The notes under the pieces: model-generated | What the model was told of the DNA's origin: nothing | What the model saw: only the letters and a program-made list of their open reading frames with translations | Database searches by the model: none | From: Plantago elongata | Taxonomy: Eukaryota > Streptophyta > Magnoliopsida > Lamiales > Plantaginaceae | Direction of reading: 5' to 3' | Length of the DNA stretch: 26,999 bases | NCBI GenBank assembly: GCA_036897095.1 | Contig: JAYMSP010002004.1 | Coordinates: 1-26,999 of the forward strand | Made by a program: the position numbers and the translations under genes | Shown: in pieces, positions 1 to 9,000 of the stretch | How positions within the stretch are numbered: position 1 is the stretch's first letter | Layout: every line of letters begins with the position of its first letter

Positions 1-680
1 TATATATATATATATATATTCTTTAGTTATAATACACATATATTAAGAATACATATTTAGTAATACAATACTATAAGAGTAAGTCTTACTTTTCATTCTT
101 ATTAAAAAAGAGAACCTATAATTTTATACTTTAAGATGCCTAGATAAGTAGCTCCTATCATATACGATAATTATTTATTAAATAGTTATTACCTAATTAT
201 ACACTTATACTAATAGGGTACTCTTCCATTTAATAAAGTTAATAAAGAACAAGGGATACATAATAACTCTCCTTTTTTATGGTATAATACTAATTTATTA
301 AGGGTAATACACATACTTCTCTTAAGTAATCTTGTATTCAAGATTATAATACCCTAAATTATGTAAAATATAAAGGTATTCTGACCTACTCAATGCACAA
401 TGCATATGCTAATTACCCGTGAGTTTGCAACAGAAAGCTCCTCTACAGTCGCACCTTACCTAAAACCGGCTGAATGCTTAAGCCTAGAACTAATACGTAC
501 TACTTGATGATGGACATCCATACACCAGCTTGAAGTCGTGTCGTAGGCTCGTAACTCGGAACCTGCCTGTTACATGTGTGTGCAATTGGTGTTAGCTTCG
601 GTACAACAACCCCCGCTTTAGGTACAAGCTCCTTGGCTTTGAGTCAACTCTCCTGCCTCTATTTCGTAGTACACGTGCGG
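1..680. other. AT-rich gene-free flank
   Basis: The window opens with a TA dinucleotide run of about 20 bases. About 360 bases of very AT-rich DNA with no sustained reading frame follow. From about 400 the composition becomes more balanced, and a frame opens at 576 that I read as noise leading into the histidine kinase pseudogene. I recognise no gene, RNA or repeat end in this stretch. Confidence 0.5.
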
Positions 681-689
681 AAAAAAGTT

Positions 690-1863
690 AGGCATCGCCA
701 TTGTAGCTATCATACGAAGACATATAGAGTTTGTTGTAGTGACCCTTGTCTTCTATCTAGGGAAGGTTGTGTCCATTCAAGTCCCCTTATCCATAATTAC
801 AACACCAAAGTAGGAGGATCTCATGTTATACTGTTCATTAGAAGTGCGAAAAATGAGCGCCGTCATTCAAACTTTCATGGAAAGGCTGGGGATTAAAGTG
901 CATGTTGTGAAACAACATGAGCAACTTGCTCCAACTCCTTAAGAGACTAAAAAAACAAGCTAAGCCTATCTTGTTATAGCTCTTCGGGTAAATTTGATAT
1001 AAACTCAAGAAGTGATGGGTGCATTTCTAGAGCGTCTAGTAAGCCTTTGAAACAATTGCCTCTTAGTGCTCAGGATGGGACACATGGTGTTTTATCATCT
1101 CAGAGAAAGCGCAATGGAGATGGAGATTTTCAGGGATTTGTTTTGATTATTATTGACAACCGAGTTGGTCCTTTGTGTGATATTTGTAGGATTGTGGTTG
1201 AATTTAGAGGGGATTTCAATAATAGTGGTGGTAATGCAGTTGTCCAGTTGGATAATTCAAGCATGTGTGACAATAATTTAGCAGGTCTTGGTGAGCTATC
1301 TCCATCCGACTTTTGGTTACATCTAAGTCGTTTCATGGCTCCCATTTGTATCTAGAAATTAGTCTTTTGCCCGAATTTCGCACAACAATGTCACAACCTA
1401 TGTGACTAAGGCTAGCCAATGCTCGAAATATTGTTCTTGTGAAGTCATTCCATCAATCATGAAGGATATAGTTTCACATAAAAGATGTGAAATAGAAGAA
1501 GAGGAGCCAACTAACATAAATCCGTTGGCCGGAAAGAAAATCCTGGTGGTTGGCGACAATTTTATTGGGGGCAGGATAGCTACGATGTTCACTACCCAAC
1601 TTGGTGCAAGCGTATCTTCATGTCAAAATGGTGAAAAGGCTTGGAAGCTAGTATACATAGGTCTTGATGATGGTAGAACTTCTACCCATTCACTACTTAA
1701 TGATCATATATATATTACCCATTCACTACCTTATGATTGTATATTGATGGATGCTATATGCAATTAATGGATGGGACTGAATCAACAAGGAGAATCAGAG
1801 CAACATAGGAAGTTAACTGCTCATGAAAAGGGAGAAGAGATTAATTTTTGTTTACAATTTTGA
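690..1863 (+). pseudogene. CKI1-like histidine kinase pseudogene (C-terminal part with receiver domain)
   Basis: This is a broken copy of the C-terminal half of a plant CKI1-type hybrid histidine kinase, a two-component phosphorelay protein. Pieces of one protein appear in order but in different frames. About 780-863 gives VGGSHVILFIRS. About 862-942 gives QTFMERLGIKV, then a stop. 1047-1320 gives the linker with FVLIIIDNRVGP. About 1322-1390 gives FHGSHLYLEISLLPEF. 1402-1745 gives the receiver start GKKILVVGDNF and the phospho-acceptor segment YDCILMD. About 1761-1808 gives LMDGTESTRRIRAT, then a stop. About 1813-1863 gives LTAHEKGEE. At least four frameshifts and several stops rule out a working protein. 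One residue of the usual acidic pair (E-D) is replaced (G-D), and the conserved Lys end of the receiver is missing. The histidine and ATPase domains are absent or beyond recognition; a weak match to the last ATPase motif may lie near 688. The order and identity of the pieces are seen in the sequence; the CKI1 assignment is from remembered family sequence. Confidence 0.78.
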
Positions 1864-2053
1864 ACTTTGTGTAAATTGTAAATCATATGTGATAATTATG
1901 TTGAGATGCATTAGAGATTGATTGATAAAAAAAAAACATGAATGAGGAATTAATTTTGAGGAAAGTAGAGAAGAAAACCCCAAAATGTGATCAAGAAATT
2001 CGTTTGGTGGTGACGTGAAGGACAAGCATCATTTAGAGGTACATTGTTGGCCT
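1864..2053. other. Short intergenic stretch, nothing recognised
   Basis: AT-rich sequence between the kinase pseudogene and the hAT-like element. No coding or repeat signature was seen. Confidence 0.4.
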
Positions 2054-2803
2054 TAGGGTTGGGCGTTTGGGTATTGGGTACCCGAATCGACCAGGTTTGG
2101 TTACTTCGGGTCGGGATTTATTAAAAAATCGGGTTCGGTTTGCCCGTTTTTCTACCGAAATTTTAGGTTCGATTTTTTAGAGGGAAAAAAGCGGGTTTCG
2201 GGTACCCGATTATAATAAAACATAATTTTTCTGCTTTCTCTCCTAAACCATACGAAGCAAAACCTAATTGAAGCTTGTGTCACTCACCATGAATCTATAC
2301 CCGTTGAGTCGGCGCCTTTCTCCAATCATCCTCCGCCGGAACTTGTCGGATTTTGATAGTAAGAGGCTTGGTGAATCTTGCGAGAAACTCTAATGGTTGG
2401 TGAATCTTTCGATATGGGATATAGGCAGTGGGTAAGAGAAATTCTTAAATTATCTTATGGCAATGGGTAAGAGAAAGAAGCTTGGTGAATCGGAGTGGGA
2501 AAGATTTCTTAAGGTAATACTAAAGAAGTAAAGATAGAAAAATGATCATTTATGAGTTCTTATGGTTTTTGTTTTATTGGAATATGGTTCAAGGCTTTGT
2601 TGTACATACTCTGTGAGTTGTCTACTTGTCTTGATTTTGATTTTGGTGTTTTTCACTTGTGGTGTTTTATCCAAGTATATGTAATTATGTATATTTAACT
2701 TTTCCAAAAGAAATATTACTCCCGTGATGTGAAGTAAAAAAAAAAAAATGAAACAAATTGGGTACCCGATACCCGATTACCCAAAAATCTGACCCTATCC
2801 CTA
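2054..2803. mobile_element. Probable non-autonomous hAT-like element
   Basis: The left end starts TAGGGTTGGGCG and runs into repeated GGGTACCCGA motifs. The right end holds GGGTACCCGATACCCGATT, and its complement ends in TAGGGATAGGG. The two ends are imperfect inverted repeats of about 40 bases around a core of roughly 650 bases with no transposase frame. TAGGG-type ends followed by GGGTACCCGA motifs are common in plant non-autonomous hAT elements. I could not find a clean 8-bp target-site duplication, so the exact borders and the family call are tentative. Confidence 0.5.
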
Positions 2804-5100
2804 CCTTAATTACTATATGTTCTTAGCTACCATGCAAAAGAAATTGTATTATGATCTAGCTAGAACACAAGTATTAAAAATAGTCACAACTCATGATCAC
2901 CACGAATGATCAATAAAATGGTATTTTACTAAATATATTTATGTCGGGAGTATTTTGATAATTTCATACGTAAATGCCAGTGGCTGCAATGAGGCCACTT
3001 GCTCATGAATGGGCTCGCCCTTGCTTTGCTCTATGCTTTGAACTCAAAATCCTGAATTTCATTCTTGGGCAATTCCTAGAGGAATTGAACTCGATTTACA
3101 TTGCAATTGATCGTGATTATCAATTATTAATACATTAGCTATTATTCTCCTGATTGATTAATGGATTTCCTCATCCTCCAAGTGTGGTGACAACCTCATG
3201 TAATAATTTCTCCTTATTCATCGTTTAATATTTTTTATTTTGATTGTTTATTGCTTATTGGTGATGAGATGAGTAGCCATAAACACCCTATTATGGGGGT
3301 GTTGATAGATTCAATGCATGCTTGTTAGGGTTCATGCAACTGAATATTAGTAAGATGAGATTTACTTAATGCATTTTTGATTATATGCGTATATTGTTTA
3401 GTTTTGTGTTTTACCCACAAAATCGTCAAAGGATTATGCAAATGATTTACCTCCAAAACTTCTAGAGATTGCAAATCGATAGGTTCGTAGCAATCACATA
3501 AACTTAATTAGATTTGATTGGGATGTCGGGTATCACATGACGTGTCCAAATGATAATTAGAATAAATTAATCACCACTACTATTATTGCATTCATTCATG
3601 CTAGCTAGCATTGTTTATTCATCACCACTCTATAATTTTGATAACTTGATAAGATCGATGTACACGTTCTTGATTTATTTGCACTTAGAATTAGAGTTAG
3701 ACTGGCAATTAGAACTCGCTATTGAAGAGAACAAACCTTTTTAGCGATTTCATGTTGATAATTTTATTCCGTGAAAAGAACATAGCTTAGTTAAGTCATG
3801 AGAGATCGACATTCTGGGTTAACTTCACTACACTATAAGTTTTCATAGTGTTGAGAATTAACTCTTTCTTTAAGAATGAGGATGCGTCCTGGCCTAATTC
3901 GAAAACTCCTTTTAGCTCGTAACTTGAGGATGAATCTGGCTTGGAAAATGGAGATGCCCCATGGGTGAAAACTGTTTAAATCTTGTTATTTCGAATTTGG
4001 GGCCTTAAAATGGAGTTTTGAGACTTTACGCTTGAATACGACCTTGCAAGAGCATCATTTTTCTTCGATTTTACCTAAAATTAAGAAACATACATAATAC
4101 AACTAAACACATATAACCATATAAAAGAACAATAAAAACTATAAAATACTAACAAAAGTACGGTATAAATAACATGATAAACTTTTAATTTAGGTTGCTC
4201 ACAATTAGAACAAAAGTAACGCTCCTTGCCCTTGTTTTGATACATAATATATTTATCAGCATCACAAGTCATTCCATTACCATTTTCAATATAAACACTC
4301 AACATAGCCACGCTGGTAAATTAGGCGGCAAACATCACTGACTCGCTTCTTCAAGCATATAAAATGAAGGCCAACAACTGATAGAACTAAATATATGCTC
4401 TAAAATGTCCCCTAACTCATCTATTTTTCTATTTATAGTATTTTTATCATTTTAATATAAATTGTGCGTCATATTTTCTAAATTTTCCAAATAAAAGCAA
4501 GATACATTGATAATAAAATAATAAAATTGTGACCCACATTCAACCAATCAAGCAATAAGTTATTTGCTTCTACTCAAACTCTAGCACATCAATCCACATG
4601 CAATTTCCTTTTGTGGGCCAGACCACATTTCGAAAACTCATAATCTACATTTTTAGTAATTATTTATCTGTTTTAGGTTAAACATAATTTAAACCTAATA
4701 CCCTTACATTGCGAAAAGAAAATCCTATAACTGCAAAACTAATCCAATAAATTAACTTCTGACCGCATTATCGTAATCTGTTACCGCCGCGAAAACTATG
4801 AATACCCAATATCAAAGTTGAAACTAATTGCTTCTCCATCTTTCACCTACGTAGGGACGAGTCATCTCAATTACATCCTTTACTTTAGGAGTGTAAAGAT
4901 CTCCTACAATGAATATTTTTATTTAGGGATGGGCATAAATGTTCCGATTCGAAAAATCAATTTGAAAGAAAGAAAAATTACAGCTACGGTATGTGATGAG
5001 TGATGAGATACTACTATCTAGAAACTTAGAAAGAGCAAAGTGAGTTTATTCAAATTTTCATTTCTTGATAAACGGGAAATAAAAGTAGTTGAATTTGAAA
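2804..5100. other. Long gene-free AT-rich region
   Basis: About 2.3 kb without a recognisable gene. A TAGGGATGGGCA sequence at 4924-4935 resembles a hAT-type terminus, but no partner end was found. The text around 3640-3790 has the feel of a decayed LTR or other repeat, but I cannot assign it. One small minus-strand frame (4081-4311) is listed separately. Confidence 0.4.
4081..4311 (-). CDS. Unidentified short ORF with a CxxC pair
   Basis: A 76-codon frame. The first half is soluble and contains a Cys-x-x-Cys pair (YFCSNCEQPK). The second half is very hydrophobic, ending in Val/Leu/Phe/Tyr-rich sequence that could be one membrane segment. I do not recognise the family. In an AT-rich region with no other exon nearby it may be chance or a fragment of a decayed element. 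It is listed only because the CxxC half looks less random than its surroundings. Confidence 0.15.
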   Translation of the reverse strand: MAMLSVYIENGNGMTCDADKYIMYQNKGKERYFCSNCEQPKLKVYHVIYTVLLLVFYSFYCSFIWLYVFSCIMYVS

Positions 5101-5106
5101 AACAGA

Positions 5107-5112
5107 CACGTG
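5107..5112. promoter_or_regulatory. G-box (CACGTG) upstream of Ran
   Basis: A CACGTG core lies about 100 bases upstream of the Ran TATA box. This palindrome is the classic target of plant bZIP and bHLH factors. Its use here is inferred from position only. Confidence 0.35.
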
Positions 5113-5144
5113 AGAAGCTCGTGAGACGCTCCACAATCTGATCC

Positions 5145-5199
5145 AACGGCCGAGATATTCGCGTTAGCTTTAAGCTAACGCAAAAATACCTAGGCCGTT
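5145..5199. promoter_or_regulatory. Nested inverted repeat in the Ran promoter
   Basis: An inner palindrome of two perfect 10-base arms around one base (GCGTTAGCTT / AAGCTAACGC, 5161-5181) sits inside a second pair of 7-base arms (AACGGCC at 5145-5151, GGCCGTT at 5193-5199). The structure ends 8 bases before the TATA box. It could be a dimeric factor site or a cruciform-prone element; neither is shown by the sequence alone. Confidence 0.5.
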
Positions 5200-5206
5200 T
5201 TTTGAC

Positions 5207-5215
5207 TATATATAA
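5207..5215 (+). promoter_or_regulatory. TATA box of the Ran gene
   Basis: TATATATAA lies 100 bases upstream of the Ran ATG. Transcription would start about 30 bases downstream, leaving a 5' leader of roughly 75-80 bases rich in C and T, as is usual for highly expressed plant genes. Confidence 0.6.
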
Positions 5216-5314
5216 CCAGACCACAAGCATACACATCTTCTCACAACATACCTCTCTGCTGCTCCGTAAACCCCAATTCGATCGATTTCAAAGTCTGCAC
5301 ATTCATCCATCAAA

Positions 5315-7280
5315 ATGGTATGTACTACTTTTCTCTCTTTTTATACGATTTCAGATTTTGTTCGTGTGATTGATTTGATTGAATGGTTGTTATGTTGTTT
5401 AGGCTTTACCGAATCAGCAGACTGTCGATTACCCGAGTTTCAAGCTCGTCATTGTCGGAGATGGTGGCACTGGTAATTTCAATTCCTTCATTTTCACTTC
5501 ATCACCTAGGGTTTAGGGTATATGATCTGTTTTTCTACTATCACTTTGTTTTACAATTGTGCTAATTTTTAAATCGTCTTTTTTTTTTTTTTTAATTTCA
5601 ATTTGTTTAGTTGAACATTGAGAATTTCTACTGTTGAAAGTGTGTCTCTGTTGAACTCGATGTTGAATTCTTGCATTATTGATTGCGATTTGAGAGCCTG
5701 TTTATTTGAAATGGCGTTTAGGATTTGTGATGATTTTTTTGTGATTATGCTTGATTGGTGCTTTTATGGTTTTTTTTATCTGGTTGATTGTGCTTTTTTC
5801 ATTTAATAGCATAAACATTTAATTTGTGATATTTTCAGGTAAAACCACATTTGTGAAGAGGCATCTTACTGGTGAATTTGAGAAGAAATATGAGCGTAAG
5901 AGATCTATTCCCTTGGTTATGAGTTTTTAATTACGTCTTTTGTGTTGTTGAGATTTTTTAATTCTTGTACAGCTACCATTGGTGTGGAGGTTCATCCACT
6001 TGATTTCTTTACTAACTGCGGGAAGATCAGATTTTATTGCTGGGACACTGCTGGCCAGGAGAAATTTGGTGGCCTAAGAGATGGATACTAGTGAGTAACG
6101 GTTAATTATTCTTTCGATTGTGTTTGACATTGTATACACATTACTGGTGTATTGGTTTAAGTTGGTGTTTTTTACCCGATTGTGTTGTTCCATAATCCTG
6201 CTGTTTGACATTGTATACGCAATACTGGTGTATGAGTTGGTTGTTTTTTTTATCCGATTGTTGTTTTTCTTAAACCTGTTGTGGCATGCATTAAAACTAT
6301 CTCTAAAATGAATAGGGATGGTTTTGGGGGTATTGTATTTTATATGGGTATCTATTTTTTGTGGCCAAGGGTCTAATTACAGTGTAAGCTCTCATTATAG
6401 TTGATTGACATTTGTATTCATATTATTATCTGAGAAAGCAAGAATCACTTGGCCTACTTGGGTTGAGTTACAGCCTTTTCAGTACATTCATATGCTTCTA
6501 TATATGTCTAACCTAGTAACTCTTTTTTATTTAAATCTCTTGCAGCATCCATGGGCAGTGTGCCATAATTATGTTCGATGTAACAGCTAGGTTGACATAC
6601 AAGAATGTACCAACATGGCATCGTGACCTTTGCCGGTACGTTTGTTTTCTACGATCTGACATTGTGATATGTATTTATTTGGTAGCAGTGCATTTATTTA
6701 TTTAATTGTTATTTTATTCTATTTTCAGTGTGTGTGAGAACATTCCAATTGTGCTTTGCGGGAACAAGGTTGATGTAAAGAATAGGCAGGTGAAGGCCAA
6801 GCAGGTTACTTTCCACAGGAAAAAGAATCTGCAGTACTATGAAATTTCAGCCAAGAGTAACTACAATTTTGAGAAGCCTTTCCTCTACTTGGCTAGAAAA
6901 CTTGCTGGGTATGTACCTTGGTTCTATAGGCCGAATTTGTTGCGAATGTCTGGTAGAAAATTCTATTCAATGTTTATTCCAGCAGAGAAGCTAACCATGT
7001 AATAATCTTGTTGCAGGGATGCTAACTTGCACTTTGTGGAATCTCCTGCTCTTGCTCCGCCAGAAGTTCAAATCGATTTGGCTGCACAACAGCAGTAAGT
7101 TTCTATCCCAGCCTCCCACTTTGCTGACATGCTCTTCATGATATCTTGTCACATACTGCTTTGATATTAAGGAAGCGGATCCTGAATCTTTTAATTTTGT
7201 TTTGCAGACATGAGGCGGAACTTCTTGCAGCTGCAAGTCAGCCCCTTCCTGATGATGATGACGACGGTTTTGAGATGTAA
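5315..7280 (+). CDS. RAN: Ran small GTPase, complete, eight coding exons
   Basis: Exons: 5315-5317, 5403-5472, 5839-5895, 5973-6090, 6546-6635, 6729-6908, 7017-7094, 7208-7280; they join in frame to 222 codons plus TAA, the normal length for plant Ran. All introns are GT-AG. Ran drives nucleocytoplasmic transport and spindle and nuclear-envelope assembly by cycling between GTP and GDP forms. Visible signatures are the P-loop GDGGTGKTT (residues 20-28), switch I around [28 protein letters not shown], the guanine specificity motif GNKVD, the SAK loop, and the acidic tail ending DDDDDGFEM. There is no C-terminal cysteine, as expected for Ran, which is not prenylated. Two oddities stand out. The first coding exon carries only the ATG, with the donor GTATGT directly after it. 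The tail ends in Gly-Phe-Glu-Met rather than the more usual Ala-Phe-Glu. Plants usually have several near-identical Ran copies, so I cannot say which paralogue this is. Confidence 0.97.
6121..6280 (+). repeat. Tandem duplication of about 81 bp in Ran intron 4
   Basis: Two diverged adjacent copies (6121-6201 and 6202 to about 6280) both start TGTTTGACATTGTATAC, share CTGGTGTAT, and run into a T-rich tract followed by CCGATTGT. The duplication lies wholly inside intron 4 and does not touch the splice sites. Confidence 0.65.
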
Positions 7281-7540
7281 ATGAGAAGCCATTTTTCTTC
7301 CATGACATGTGTCTCTAAACTTCTGTGATGTGATTCTGTCCAAACTCTCTCGGATCCTCTCTGTTGGAGGACATGGATCTTTTATGCATTTGAAAGTCCT
7401 ATGTATGGGGATTCTTTTATCATATGTAGGGATATTTGAACCATTCCATTGTTACCATTATAATCTTTTATTATGCGAACCATTCTGCTCTTATCATTAT
7501 TAATATTACTCTAGAACAGTCTCTTTATGCTTGCTTGGAT
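7281..7540 (+). other. Ran 3' untranslated region (presumed)
   Basis: T-rich sequence directly after the Ran stop codon. Small frames here are not coding. No perfect AATAAA was noticed; plant poly(A) signals are often degenerate, so the transcript end is not fixed. Confidence 0.4.
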
Positions 7541-7559
7541 GTCAATGGATGGATTTTAT

Positions 7560-7745
7560 CAGTGTCCGGTCGATCCATTATGGATTGTATAAACGAGACT
7601 GGACCGAAAATGGTTTTCGGGCTGGCCCTAAACCTATTGGGTATGGTCCTTGGTTCTTGAAATATACAAAATTTCGATTTTTGTTTTGGGCTGAGCCAAA
7701 ACCTGAAAAGCTGCGGCCTGGGGCAAAAAATAATCGAAATTACTA
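7560..7745. repeat. hAT-like low-complexity segment (possible left half of an interrupted element)
   Basis: The sequence is dominated by GGACCG, GGGCTGG, GGTATGGTCC and ATTTCG motifs, the kind of name-like repeats found in the subterminal parts of plant hAT MITEs. A similar composition returns at 8500-8660, which ends in a hAT-like terminus. The LINE 3' end between them may have inserted into this element, but no matching left terminus was found. Confidence 0.3.
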
Positions 7746-7779
7746 GGGAACATTAAATACATTCTCCCCTCTCTCAAGT

Positions 7780-8192
7780 CTCAGTACGAGGGCGGGAATT
7801 GGCTATGATGCATGGATGTGGGATGGGCTCTTTGCACGATGTAAGGAGGTTTGTTCACAACCACTTGCTCTGCAATGTGCCAAAGCTTATGCAATAAGGG
7901 CAGCGGTTCATTGGGCAGTTTTGCAAGGCTTTCCCAGAGTTTAGTTTTATACTGACTATCTATCATTAGTTAATTCTTTGAACTTTGAGTTTTATATTGT
8001 TGGCCTGTTTTAGCTGACAAGACTTTAGTTAGCTATTTCAATTCTTTTAGCTTAGACTTCGTGTCGCGTAGTGAGAATGTATTAGCTCATACTCTCACTG
8101 GTAGGGCGGTGTGTTAGCTTGCAGCCGATCCATATACGCCATATTTCTTTCATTTGATGATATGAATCTCTCCGTTTGGACCTAAAAAAAAA
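7780..8192 (+). mobile_element. LINE 3' fragment with RNase H remnant and poly(A)
   Basis: Broken frames spell the RNase H-like (RVT_3) domain found at the C-terminus of plant non-LTR retrotransposons. KAYAIRAAVHWAVLQGFP is followed after a stop by FYTDYLSLVNSLN, and near 8070 by NVLAHTLTGRAV, matching the usual E-A-x-A-x-R-x-A, S-D-x-x-x-x-V and N-x-x-A-H-x-L-A motifs. A tract of nine A at about 8184-8192 marks the probable 3' end. Stops and frame changes show it is dead. The 5' part of the element is absent, as is normal after incomplete target-primed reverse transcription. Confidence 0.7.
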
Positions 8193-8499
8193 GTATCAGC
8201 CGTCAGTGTCAGATTCCCCAAAATTCAACAACCTTACCTCCTCCAATCTCCTCGTGCCTACCTTCGTGCCTTCCTTCACACGCCAAGTCTCCTCCTAGTG
8301 CCACCATTCACATGCCACCTACCTTGTCAGTGCCTCCCTTCACGCGCCCAATTTCCACCTATGCCTTTATGTCCTCTTCCCATGTTCGATCTCAACGCCT
8401 CTAGTCCGGTCGGACATCGTGCCTCCAGTCTCATGCCCTATGTCTCTTCTCGGTTCTGCTTCTTCGCCTGTCTCTATAATCATTAATTAGGATTATTTT
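8193..8499. other. C/T-rich stretch without a gene
   Basis: About 300 bases rich in CCT and CTCC, directly after the LINE poly(A). A 62-codon frame here has no family resemblance. It may be the interior of the hAT-like element whose end lies at 8660. Confidence 0.35.
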
Positions 8500-8660
8500 T
8501 TTATTTTTTTTATCATATTCAGTTATGTCGACTTTACTGAATTTTTCGATCTGGGCAAAATCGACCTTAGTTCGATTCAGTTTTTAGGCCAACAAAAAAC
8601 ACAAAATTTGATTTGATTTTTTCGGTTTTGGTCCGGTTACGGCATGATGCTCAACCCTAA
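8500..8660. repeat. hAT-like terminus (right end)
   Basis: The segment ends in TGCTCAACCCTAA, whose complement is a TAGGGTTGAGCA-type terminus. It is preceded by CGGTTTTGGTCCGGTT, a typical subterminal motif of plant hAT MITEs. No intact partner or target-site duplication was found. Confidence 0.4.
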
Positions 8661-9000
8661 TGGAATGTATACACATGCGCATCCAAGAGTAATCCATCTA
8701 CAAGCATGTCAATACAAATTGGATTCGTAAATTCATATAAAATGTTAACTCAGTATGAAACATTTTCACAATTAAATTAAAATCTAGTTACTATATATCA
8801 ATTATATCTCAATTAAAGTTACGTACGAAACATTCTGATAACGACTGATATAATTAATTTTTTAGTCCTATGAATTTAAAAAATGATTGTCATAATGATA
8901 TTTAAAAAGAAAAGAGAAAAGGATACTAGTAAACTACTAGCCGATACAAAATTACACATTGATATTCCACCTAGCTATCTCAATTGTGTTGAGTATGAGT

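Noticed and set aside
576-896. 106-codon plus-strand ORF as an independent gene
   Set aside because: Its second half matches the linker of a CKI1-type kinase and breaks off by frameshift; it is part of the pseudogene plus upstream noise.
1130-1592. Minus-strand ORFs over the kinase pseudogene
   Set aside because: They are antisense shadows of the recognisable plus-strand linker and receiver pieces.
4924-4935. A complete hAT element starting at TAGGGATGGGCA
   Set aside because: Only one terminus was found; no inverted partner or target-site duplication within the next few kilobases.
8298-8486. 62-codon Pro/Cys-rich ORF
   Set aside because: Repetitive C/T-rich DNA between two mobile-element segments gives this composition; there is no family match.
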